The notes beneath the pieces are model-generated. The model did not search any database. It had not been told where the DNA came from and saw nothing but the letters and a program-made list of their open reading frames with translations. A stretch of DNA of 64,000 nt. It comes from Stercorarius parasiticus (lineage: Eukaryota; Chordata; Aves; Charadriiformes; Stercorariidae). Location: the NCBI GenBank assembly GCA_013396915.1, contig VWZL01003416.1, positions 240,358 through 304,357 of the forward strand. Reading direction: 5' to 3'. The translations under genes were made by a program, and so were the position numbers. Positions 1-11,454 of the stretch are shown one piece after another. The stretch's first letter is position 1; every line of letters begins with the position of its first letter.

Positions 1-593
1 CGCAGCAGCACAGTCCCTTCCTTCTTCAGCAGGGCTGGCTGCTGGGGTGGGGGAGAGAGGACAGGTCTACCCAACCACCCTGCAGGATGGCTTTCAAAGT
101 TTTCCTTCTCTTTGCACGTGAACTGATGGGCTCAGATGAAGATGATGAGCAATTAGAAATCCTCTGGGAGTTCCTAGCGAGCACTGGGCTAAAATGAGCG
201 TGCCCAAAGAGCCATGGTGCTGCAGGGGCTCCGTACTCACAGAAGGAATGTAGGCTGGGAAGAGTTTAGCTGTGAAGAAACTAAACATCCAGTGCTCTTG
301 TTGTACCCCTTTATTGTCCTTCTTACCTAAAGAGGATCTAATCATTATTACAAGAAGGACGGAAAAAGAAACACTAGTGGTATATAATGATGTGTTTTGC
401 TGTGAGAGATTCCTGTATTATTCTCTCTTCCAAAACACAAACCTCTTAGCAATAAGTAACTTTTAAAAATTACTTTATTCATGTTCCTGTATTTTCCCTC
501 CGAGGTATGCTGGGGCTGTCCATGTGTGCACGGAGTCCCTTTTGCCAACTTCTTGCAAGATTAATTCCCTCCCTATTGAAATAATACCTGAAC

Positions 594-613
594 TGGAGAG
601 AGAGAGAGAGAGA
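594..613. repeat. GA microsatellite
   Basis: About ten GA dinucleotide units lie in intronic sequence. Confidence 0.8.
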
Positions 614-1965
614 CTTGAGTCGGAGCTGCTGAGTGTAAAAGGAAGGGGACTGCCAGTTTTATGTGAAGTTCCCAGTTTTGGAATCTCTTCTCTTTGCCAG
701 ATCTCAGATTTTTAAAATACCTTAGGGCATGCTTCAACCCTCTCTCCTTTTTTGTTGTTGTTCTCTCTCTCTTTTTTTTTTTTTTCCTCAGGCTATTGAG
801 GAGGGAGCGGACTAAGAATTACAGTTATGGTCAGCTGCTCTGTGTTAATCTACGAGATAAGCACCAACAGCACACGGCTTGTTTTTGTAGACAGCACTCA
901 AAATTATGACATGATAACGTCATCTAACACATCGTGTCACAAAATGATTTTGGTTGGTTGTAATGCTTGCGGACTTCCCATTTAAGATGATTTTTGTCTC
1001 GTTTGGGTGTTAGTTATAGGTGCATTTGTTTAAACTATAACAATATTTCAAGAAATATGTTATTGTTGAGAAAGAAGACTCAGAAAAAGGAGATGTGGTG
1101 CTTTGTGTGTATCAAATTCATGCAGTGACTTTAAGGAACAAAATGCGTTTATACTTTGGAAACAGATTTGAAAATTGCAAGAACGTTACCTTCGGTTGAG
1201 AATTCTGGTGATGTCCTCCTGAAAATTTCACCAAAATCTGTCCATTTTAAACTTTGTTCTCAAGTTTCCATTGAAAACAATATATTCTGCCTGCAATCTT
1301 GAGAGAACTCATTCTATGTTTGTTTGCCACAACTGTCTAATACGTTTCAAGGCATTGCGTGCTGGGATTTAGAAAAGACGAGAGCATGGATGTCCTCTGC
1401 CGTGGATGTTCTCTTGGGTTGCAACCTGAGCTGTGGGAGTTATGCTCAGCTTCAAATGCAAGGAGCTTTGGGCAGGGAAAGTTGGAAAGGAGCAGCCTGG
1501 AGGGTTGGAAGGTGTCTTTGCCTGCACCAGACAGCGCCTACCTGATGCTGAGCATGTGTGGGCATGATGAGATAAATTTTCCCTGCTTTCTTTGGAGGAA
1601 GATGGTCTGAAATAGTGGGCCTAGATTTGCTGGAGCATGTGGCTTCCAGAGGTAGAGCTTGAGTAGAAGTTGTATTTTGAGTTTGAAAGGTGAAACTGCA
1701 TCTCAAGGTCAATATCTAAATATTGAAAACCTGAGGCTTTATTTTCTATGTTTTAGTTGCCCTTTTTTAAATGAGATTTTCCTCTACCTCACAGTGCGTA
1801 GTAAGTTAATATTTTTCAGGCAATCAAGTGTTTTCCAATAGTATTGTGATGAGATCTGTAAAATGACTGTGAGGACACACATAATCCTGCATATTTTTTT
1901 TCTATTCTTAGTTCTGGCATTTGCTAACTGGGTGCCCATCTTTTCCACCTGGGAAATTTTAATAC

Positions 1966-2069
1966 AGAATCATAGAATGGTTTGGATTTTAAGGGACCTT
2001 AAAGATCATCCAGTTCCAACCCCTCTGCCTGGAGCAGGGACACCTCCCACTAGACCAGGTTGCTCAAAC
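1966..2069 (-). mobile_element. CR1 LINE 3' end fragment
   Basis: The sequence begins with AATCATAGAATGG, the reverse complement of the CR1 3' terminal repeat. It continues through the conserved AAGGGACCTTAAAGATCATC and GACACCTCCCACTAGACCAG segments, then stops. It is a short 5'-truncated copy ending about 125 bp before the E1 acceptor. Confidence 0.9.
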
Positions 2070-2195
2070 ATTGTCTGTTTTTTTGAAAACGTGAAATATT
2101 TCTCTAAATACACTGAGGTTTGGGGTTTTTAGTGTTAATATTTTATTTTATTTTTTTTTTAATATTCCTCTCTCGCCTTCTCCATCCCTGTGCAG

Positions 2196-2370
2196 TGGGT
2201 ACAGCCAGGAGGTGGTGTGCTACACTGCGGGTAACATCCCTCAGACCCCTTCTGCACCAAGGCTTGTTCGAGCTGGCGTGACGTGGATCGCGTTGCAGTG
2301 GAATAAAGTAGAAGGTTGTACACCAGAGGAAGCAATTTCCTACACCCTGGAAATCCAGGAAGAGTATAAT
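2196..2370 (+). CDS. FNDC3A: FNDC3A exon E1 (end of one FN3, start of next)
   Basis: The acceptor is TGTGCAG before a codon remainder of one base, followed by 58 codons. The donor is AAT|GTAAGT. It encodes [12 protein letters not shown], the G strand end of the preceding FN3 domain, then [11 protein letters not shown] and the core Trp motif IALQW of the first complete FN3 domain. The preceding exon must end with two bases of a split codon and lies upstream of the window. Confidence 0.9.
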
Positions 2371-5300
2371 GTAAGTACCGTGTTACTATAAAGTAACTTA
2401 GATTGAGTTTTCATTTATTAATTCAAGATCACCGAGAAGATTGCGGGTTGGAGCGCTTTTTAGGAGTACTGGGCATTTGGCAGGGTGGAGCTGTGTGATT
2501 TGTTCCGCTCCGCAGCAGAATTGTGAATCCTTAGCTAAAAATCCATGCTGTCATCCATGATTCCTTTACAAAGCTTCACAGGAGTCTGTAAGGTCTAGGG
2601 CAGCTTGTCCTTCCCCAGCTCAGCCTGCCATGTCCTTCTCGCCGCTGCGTGGTGTGCTTGCCCTCTGCCACCTGCCACTTCTTTCTCTTACCCCTTTAAA
2701 CTGTCACGATTGGTTTTGTGCCTATTTTTGCAGAAAAATTATATTATTCAGGTCAGTTGCACCATCGTTCTGGAAGGAAAATTATTGTCACCTTGCAGAT
2801 TAAAAGCAATAATAATAATTTAAAAAAAGCACTTGACTGTAAAGCCCCTTTGCTATAATGTGTTCTAGCTACAGACTATAATACAGAGAGCGATTCCTCA
2901 GACTCCTCAGTTATGGGAATTTGTTTGGTTTTGTTTTTTCTAGGATAGCGTGTTTCACCCAAAGTACACTGGAGAGGAGCAAGCCTGTACTGTGAAGAAT
3001 CTCAGAAGAAGCACGCAGTATAAATTCAGGGTAAAAATCTTTTTTTCTCTCATCATTGCATACTGTTTTCTGTGTTGGGCTTTTTTCTAGGCACTGTGGG
3101 GAACCTTTAGTGCTACCTGCAAAATGGAGCTATCAAACACGAATTTATTTTATACTAAGACCTAATAGATTCAACCAGAGTTGTATTTTTACTTTTAGTA
3201 CAGAAGATGCTCATTGCTCAGCCTTTTTGAAACAGGCATGGCTCTCGGTGCTGTGTGCTGTCAGGTACGGTCTTGTAGAAGTGTGGCTGAGAGCCTGAGG
3301 TGGCTGTAGTCACCTGCATTGCTCCCCAAAAACCTGATCCACGGTCACGAACCCCACCTCACTTCTACATGATGGAGCGGACGCTGTGAGGAGCCCAGCA
3401 AGCACGGCTTCCTTCCCCAGCTCAGGGGCCCAACAGACAGAAATTGAAGATTTTTGCGTCTCAAAACGTACACGTGGCTGGTTTTGGAGCTGGTTTTTTA
3501 GCAGGTGTTGGTATCTCCTGCTCTGTGGGTGCTCCTAAATACAGACCCCCCCCCCGAACCCCCCCCCCCCAAAAGAGGTGCTTTGAAGTCTTTTTGCTAT
3601 CGGACAATTCAGACATCCAGCTTGCTGCTTCTGAAACCATCAAGCACAAGGAGGGGAATTTAATTCATGCCAGACAACACATGCTTACAGAGGAGACATC
3701 CTGCTAATGCGTTTGATGAAATAAAGGTTGATTAATTAAAGTGACAACGGTAGTATAATACGCGGTTGTAAAGGCCTTTTTTCGGTACCGAGTGAGAGTT
3801 TGGCACAGAAGGGCCAACGATGCCAAAGACAACACAGCGAGGTGCAGAATCTTGTTCTCTGAAGTGTTTGACATGTCAGTGTAGAAGGGAATCGCCAATG
3901 GCTGCTTCTAGTGAGGTTCCACAAAAAGCAGTGCTGGTGTATGCTATTTCATAATTTTGTCAGTGACCTGGAAGCAAATAAAGTTTTATTTTTATTCCTA
4001 GTGAGAGGATGGGGAACTCCAGGTTGGGGAAGCCGTGGCTCTGCAAAAGTGTTGAAGATCCTGCTTGAACAATTAATTTAACGTGACTTTTCAGTTCCTG
4101 CCAGGCCAGTGCAATCTGTAGCTGTATAAGTAGGGGCACAAGAAGGACGTGGGCCTGTTGGAACGGGTTCAGCGGAGGGCCACAAAGGTGATCAGAGGGC
4201 TAGAGCCCCTCTGCTGTAAGGACAGGATGAGAAGGTTGAGGGGGTTCAGGCTGGAGAAGAGAAGGCTCCGGGGAGACCTTAGAGCCCCTTCCAGTCCCTA
4301 AAGGGGCTCCAGGAGAGATGGGGAGGGACTCTTGAGCAGGGAGTGTAATGATGAGACACGGGGTAATGGTTTTAAACTGAAAGAGGGGAGATTTAGATTG
4401 GATATTAGGAAGAAATTCTTCACTCTGAGGGTGGTGAGCCCCTGGCCCAGGTTGCCCAGAGAGGCTGTGGCTGCCCCATCCCTGGAGGGGTTCAAGGCCA
4501 GGTTGGACGGGGCTTGGAGCAACCTGGGCTGGTGGGAGGTGTCCCTGCCCAGGGCAGGGGGTGCCACTGGATGGTCTTCAAGGTCCCTTCCAACACGAAC
4601 CGTTCTGTGATTCTATGATTCTATGATTTATAAATGTTGCATTACATTTGTAGCTCACACTGATCCCCTAGAGCTGTTTACTGGGGTATTTATCGAGCTC
4701 GTGTATCTGGTGTTCATGGCAAGATGTCTTAAAAGGGAGGACAGGCAGAGAAGAACCAAGAGATGATACACAGGAGTTGATACTGGCTTTAGCGACTTGT
4801 TTAAAGCAAGCATATGAGCTAGAGAACCTCAGATCACTTTTTTTGGCCTTAAAAATTACAAATTGTTTTCCTCAGACACCTGTGTTAGAAGAGAGGATAG
4901 AAATGACTGCTCCTGAGAATAACAGAGCTTCCCAAGTGGAGAAGTTCCTGCTAGCTTATATTTACAATTAGCAATCATAATACATATTTTATTATTCGCT
5001 TCGCTGGCAGCAGATCTCTGTCCCAGAGACTAGCGTGAGGTAATACAGCTCTCAGCAGCCACGAAACGTTGGACCGTTTGGCGTTTCTTGCACGGTCCTG
5101 ATCTGCTCAGTCTCCTGGCCAGGTCCTCATGTCTTTTCTCAGCTTAGCAACCTTCTCCCTCAAGTCAGCAGAAGGCTTTCTTGAGTGGAGACTAAGGATT
5201 TGGCTGAGAAAGTTTACTTTGTGCGCATCCCGCTCGGTTCAGCGGCTGTAGATGATGCGTTTCTTGTTTTGCATGTCATGCTGCTTAAGCTTTTAATCGT

Positions 5301-8300
5301 GTGATTACTGATGCTCTGAATTAATTTGTTTTAAATAACAGTTTGAAATACCTCCAAAACAAAAATAACATAGCTATTGTCATCGTTTTCATCTTTTATG
5401 AGTAAATAACTGCAAGTTGCCACGTGAGTTTCTTTTTTTAAAGGGAAAAAAGGCAGTGCTCTTATCTTAAACATGTCATACTCTATTGCCCGTGGAGGGA
5501 GGGGACAAGTCAATGTGGTTTGTACAGAAACCATCGAATATCTGTTACTAGAATCCCCCACGCTTTGTTGGGATGTGACATTCTTTCCAGTTTAGTGATA
5601 TTTGTGCAGTTACTAAAAGAAGTCTCATGCAGAACTGTCAGGAAAAGCAGTTGGAGTGAACAACGCTAAAGTTGTTGTGGTTTTGTTTCAGCTGTTTGCT
5701 TCTAACGTGGAAGGAAAGAGTTCTCCCAGCGAAGTGCTGGTCTGTACAACGAGCCCGGACAGGCCAGGACCTCCCACCAGACCCGTTATTAAGGGGCCAA
5801 TAACATCTCACGGCTTTAGTGTGAAATGGGGTAAGCCGGTTCAGTTTGTCATAGCAGAGCTTCTTTGCGTCATAATAAACTCAAATCAAATTATCTCAAT
5901 ATGTATTAGAACTTAGATTTTTTTTTTTTTTCCCCACGCTGCTTCTCATGCAAGTTGAACGTGTTTGGAGGGCTTGGCAGCTTAATTTTTAAAAATATTT
6001 TAAAAGATGTGTGGAGGCACTTATGTTTTCAGAATCAAAAATGTTGCTTGTCTTCATTGTCTGATTTGCACTCAAGTGCATCTTCAGGCTTTTCACCTTC
6101 CATTTCCCGTCCATCATTCCAGCTGCTTCCTTTATCGATGGGGCGAGGCTCCGCGCTGCATCTCTTTCAATGCTTTTTCCAGGCATTTTGTTTGTAGCGT
6201 CATTTGCCAGCTGCCTTATTCTGACTCGTGCTGAAAGCTAACGCCCGCTCCCCGCTTCTGCTATAAATCCCATGGTGTAGTTAGTGCGGGCGAGCTTGTG
6301 GAGGAGAAGGAGCAGAATCAGAATCAAGTTCTGTAATCTCAACATTTCACTCCTAATCTGGATTTACTAACAACTTGCCTTATTTTTGCAGATCCTCCAC
6401 AGGATAATGGTGGTTCGGAAATCCTAAAGTATCTATTAGAGATTTCTCAAGGAAGTCCGGAAGGTAAACTTGAAACAAGTTGTCCGTTATGGCTACTACA
6501 AAGAAGTACCGACCCTTTGGGCTATTATTGTTATTATCATTAATGCACTAATGCTGTACGTATGATTGCAACCCAGGTACATACTTGCAGCTTTAAAACT
6601 TGCAGAGTTCCTGGGAGGGTTTGGGTTGGGTTTAGGTGAGTTTTTATTGGGTTTTCTTTTTAAAGTGTGCTCTTTTTCTCTAATACTGGTGGAATTTTAA
6701 GTTATATGGCTGAACCCACTGTTTGATTTTATATTTTTAATATGTTTTAGAAATATTTATAAGTATATATATTTGTATATGTATTTCTTTACGCAGGAAT
6801 AATATTCATAGTAATATTAACGACTCACCTGAAATATATCATTTGTGGAAGACCGCATTAAGGATTTTCTTTCCTCCTAGCCACTAGTAAACTTGTTGCA
6901 TTATACTTCTCTAAACTCGGATACGTCTCATTTTTTAGCAAATCAATGGGAAGTGGCATATAGTGGATCGGCTACAGAATATACCTGTACTCACTTGAAA
7001 CCAGGCACTTTGTATAAACTCCGGGCATGCTGTATCAGCACTGGCGGACACAGTCAGGTAAGTGTTATTTAACAATAAGGACTATTGGGTTTATATTTTT
7101 CAAAGAGATTTATCTGCTATTTCTGCTTTAAAAAGGAGGTGGGTGTTTTTCCTGTGGCACCATAAAGCTACACCAATTGCAGCTAATCTTACGTTGCGAG
7201 TCGCTGAATTTTGGAAGACTTCTGTGTGTACCCGATAGGGCTTTTTCAGGCAAATTGTAATTTAATGAGATTTTTGTTTTCCTGAAAACCAATCTGTAGG
7301 TATTTATACTTAGACTAGAGAAGACCATTGTGTTTATCTGCTCTGGCCCCTTGCTTGAGAAGGGCCACGGACTCTTATGTACATGAGTCTGTAGTGACCG
7401 AGGCTGGTGAGTGAAGGTGCAGGACGAGTTTGTTGTAAGAATTAAATACCTTTCATGTGGCTGAATTCTTTAAATTTTTGGGTTCCTTTTTCTAGCCACT
7501 GGTTCTTGTCATTCCCTTCTTTGATTTAAAATCATTCCAGTAGCTACACTTTTACTTCTCCTACTTTGATTTTTTTTTTTTTTAAATAATTGAGTACTTT
7601 AGGCCTTGATATTATTTTAAAAACAAGGCAAATGAAAATAAAAAGCCCCACAAAATTAGGCATCAGCGTTTCCTGTGCTACAGTTTTGGGTATGCTAATG
7701 AAAGAGCTTTTAATTGCATCGGTAAGTAACATGCTTAATAATAGTATCTCCTGTTCTTTATCATTTATTTTGATTTTTATTAAGTGGTGGTTGTAGAAAG
7801 CAATTTCTTGTGGCACTTTCTAGTCGTGCCTCGCTTTGTGGGTGGTGATGGAGAGCTAACGTCAGCTCCTCTTCTCTTCCAGTGTTCTGAAAGTTTACCT
7901 GTCCGTACGCTGAGCGTTGCACCGGGTCACTGCCGGCCACCGAGAGTTTTGGGGAAGCCGAAGCACAAAGAAATCCAGCTGCAATGGGGTAAGCCAGTGG
8001 AGCAGGGCGCTACCGAATGGCGTTTATCTTCAGTATTAGTTGCTAAACTGTGCTCCCCCCCCTCAGTGTTAGTTAGGACCTGTCTCCATCTCAGGACTAG
8101 AAGCTATCAGCTATATTAGAACATCCACCCTTTTACCACAAAAACACCATGCGATGCAGGATCTTTTTTATTCCTTTGCAGTAGTGACTTAGCAGAAGCG
8201 TTTGGTACTTCTAATACATAAGACTTCTCTCAGAAATTTGAGTTAGAACTTCTTGAGCGTTTTGGCCGGCCTTTAAAGCCCGATCCACAGTCTAGCACGC

Positions 8301-11300
8301 ACAATCTGTTGGACACCTGTAATTTTGCAAAGGACGTGGACTGTGGACGTGACACTAAACTGTCCAAAAATGCACGTTTTTCAGAATGCAAGGTACATGC
8401 CAACATCCAACAGATTATTTTCTTTACTACGATAATCTTGCAGCATCCAAAATTCTTTGTGGTGTCATTCATTAAGCTAAATTCTAGAGCAGTACCGTTT
8501 CTAACTGACAAATACATCTCAAAACCAGTATTGCATCCAAGATACCATGTTGTTTCCGGGAAGACTGGACCTTACAGTGGAGCACTGCTTTACAGAACCC
8601 CAGACGGGTTGATTCTGTGGTACGGGCTTGTAAATACAGCATGTAAATATTATCAAATATATTGTTTTCATGGGGAAAAAGGCACCCACAACAAAACAGA
8701 TACAGGCACAGACAAGAAATTCAGTTTCCCAAAAAGCTGCTGTTCCAAGTGAAGCGCAGGGTTTCGATCAGAGATGCGGAATCTCATAAATATTAGCAGT
8801 GTGACTAATAACGTTGAAGGAGGGCAGTTGTTTGTATTTTTATTGGGTGTTAATGAGGCCTTGCCAGAAATCCCATGTATAAGTAGTAGCTTTGGAGAGT
8901 TACGTGACCCACCTCAGCCTGTGTCCAACCGTAGCCAGCCACCGTGTGCCGCCTCATTTCTCTCTGCCTCAGAAAGAACATATTCAGCCCTGGTCCCGTT
9001 CTTTGTGTGGCTTTCTATACCTTTTCTCTCTCCTCCCTCACTGACCAATTTTTTTTTTTTTTGCACGTAACACCACCTTTAATATTGGGGGAAATAAACC
9101 AAGGAGCTTTTTTTCTTCCTCGGGAGAGGATGGTAGCTACTGTCTTCTGCTTAAAAAGTAGCTGGGCACCTCCTGGCATCAAACACAACTTCCCAGGTTG
9201 AAAGGTTATTGCCCTGGGGGAGCTGCTGCTCCGGCATGTGACGGTCTGACCTGGGGAAGGTTTAGGGCTAAGGGCAGTACCATTTCTAACTGACAAATAT
9301 ATCTCAAAACCAGTATAAAAATTCACCCTTGCATCCAAGGTGCTATTTTGTTTCCTGGAAGACTGTACCTTACGGTATTTATTTGCTTTATAAATGTCAG
9401 TTATGTACATGGGTGAGATATTGAAGGTAAGGCATCTATTGAAGAGGAAGATCATCGAATGGTTAGAGTTGGAAGGGACCTTAAAGACCATCTAGTTCCA
9501 GTCCCCTGCCCTGGGCAGGGACACCTCCCACCAGCCCAGGTTGCTCCAAGCCCCGTCCAACCTGGCCTTGAACCCCTCCAGGGATGGGGCAGCCACAGCT
9601 TCTCTGGGCAACCTGGGCCAGGGGCTCACCACCCTCACAGCAAAGAATTTCTTCCTAACATCCAATCTAAATCTCCCCTCTTTCAGTTTAAAACCATTAC
9701 CCCGTGTCTTATCATTACACTCCCTGCTCAAGAGTCCCTCCCCATCTCTCCTGGAGCCCCTTTAGGGACTGGAAGGGGCTCTAAGGTCTCCCCGGAGCCT
9801 TCTCTTCTCCAGGCTGAATCATTGCTGATTGTGCATGTGGGTGTATATGTACACACACCTATAGATATATTTCTGTGGTATGTGAAGCAAAAAATTAATC
9901 TTCCTGGCATTTTTTCCTTACTTTATTAATGAATTATATGACTTCTTTCTAGATGTGCCTCCATCAGAAAGTGGCTGTCCCGTCTCGGAGTACAGCGTGG
10001 AAATGACAGAATCGGAAGAAGTTGTTTCTGAAGTGTATCATGGGCCTGATCTGGAGTGCACCGTCGGCAACCTTCTTCCCGGAGCCACGTATCGGTTCCG
10101 AGTGCGAGCTTTGAACGACGGGGGGGTACGTGCCACGGGCCGGGGAGCGCTCTGGCTTCGTCTCCGTGGAGGTGGTGCTGTGCCCGGGACGGGCCCTTCT
10201 GCAGAGGGGTTGTGTTAGTGCCGGTGGTCGGAAAGGTGGAGATGGGCAAAAGAAAGCAAAGTGAGAAAGGCTTAAAGGAACTCTGGAGGAAGAGCTCGCA
10301 GTTTTGAATCTAGTACTCTTTTTGAAAGGGGGTTTCAGGGACTGAGATGATTCAACTGGCCAGTATCAGCTGCACCAAAATGTGCAAAATCCCTGCTAAA
10401 AGTCCTGCCTGCTTCCAAGGAGGAATCACTTTATTCCCCTTCCGCTGCATTCCTTCTTTTTGTTTTAAACCTATGCAAAAACAATTACTGAAGTTTCACT
10501 CAGGTACTGATATATATTGGTGAAAGCTTGCATTCTTCATGATTTTTTTTGTTTAAATTTGAAAAAAAACCCATGCTGTATAGACTTGATATTTTTTTTT
10601 TTTTGGTTGTAAGATTTCCTTGGAAGATGTGCCTTCCCAAATACATCAGAAATTCTATCTGATGTCCCGGAGATCTGCTGAAAGATCTTGCTGATTCAGT
10701 GAGCTTTGGGTTACTTCTGCTTGCCCCTTTCCAAGTTTTTTTGGTTTTGTTTTTTTTTCTTTTTTTAATAAAGGCAGTCCCAGCAACAGTAAGTGAATAC
10801 TGATGTGTTTGTTCCCAGGAAATCTTGATGACAAACATAACATGAAGGTTTAAAGTTACTCACGGGGAGAAGTTCCCGTAAAACTTAGCTCAGGTATTAG
10901 AAAAATATGCACGTCTGGTAAGCTGTTTTGTCTTTAAAATATCCACTGTTTTATTTTTGTGAAAAATCAATTAAATACACGTGGAGAGACTGCATTTGCT
11001 TGCTGGAATGAAAGCAGTTGCCTACATGGTAGCTTTGGATATATGATAACTTGTCTTTTTCCCCCCTGCCCCCCCTCTTTCTTTTTTTTCTTCTTTTTTT
11101 TTGGCAAAACAGTGTTTAAAGGTGCAAAGCGCTTCTGGTCCCACCTTTGTTAAATGAGGGGGCCAGGTTTGGTTTGGTTGTTTTGGTTTTTTTTGTTTTT
11201 TTTTTCACCAGATGCAAACGCCTTTCTTCCTCCCGTTAGGTAAAGAAAACAGCAGAAGTCAATAAATGAGACTGTTTGAAGCGTGCGTTCTTTGTAATTC

Positions 11301-11421
11301 AAGCAAAGCGATCAGTGTTAGCCTTTCTCCGTAGCACAGATACTGACACACGTCTGTTGACTCGTTTTCTGGGCTTCGTAATTCCAGTGGCATTCAGCCT
11401 TTGTAGTGGCTCTTTTTTTTT

Positions 11422-11454
<33 letters not shown>

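Larger units (their letters stand above)
1..2195 (+). other. 3' part of the FNDC3A intron upstream of E1
   Basis: No exon is supported here. The FN3 segment that should precede E1 is not encoded in any frame. Visible contents are a GA microsatellite, a T run around 773-786, and a CR1 fragment close to the E1 acceptor. Confidence 0.7.
3031..5691 (+). other. Intron between E2 and E3 (2.66 kb)
   Basis: It holds a C-rich tract at 3546-3570 and a sense-oriented CR1 at 4136-4628. Positions 3910-3990 weakly resemble an older CR1 reverse transcriptase segment (a TTCATA...GTCAGTGACCTGGA pattern), but I cannot confirm that. No other feature is visible. Confidence 0.7.
7989..9952 (+). other. Intron between E6 and E7 (1.96 kb)
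   Basis: It contains two copies of an unknown roughly 90 bp repeat (8489-8577 and 9274-9375) and an antisense CR1 at 9451-9817. The rest is unrecognised. Confidence 0.75.

Noticed and set aside
783..909. Possible exon after a T-rich tract ending in CCTCAG at 783-790
   Set aside because: The frame following it does not encode an FN3 strand and does not join E1 in phase. FN3 sequence preceding E1 is expected but not found there.
8309..8752. 147-codon plus-strand frame in the intron between E6 and E7
   Set aside because: It covers copy 1 of the unidentified repeat and has no domain. E6 joins to E7 correctly without it.
9459..9929. 156-codon plus-strand frame over the CR1 at 9451
   Set aside because: It is the antisense of the CR1 reverse transcriptase frame. 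The same antisense peptide recurs at every CR1 copy of this subfamily.
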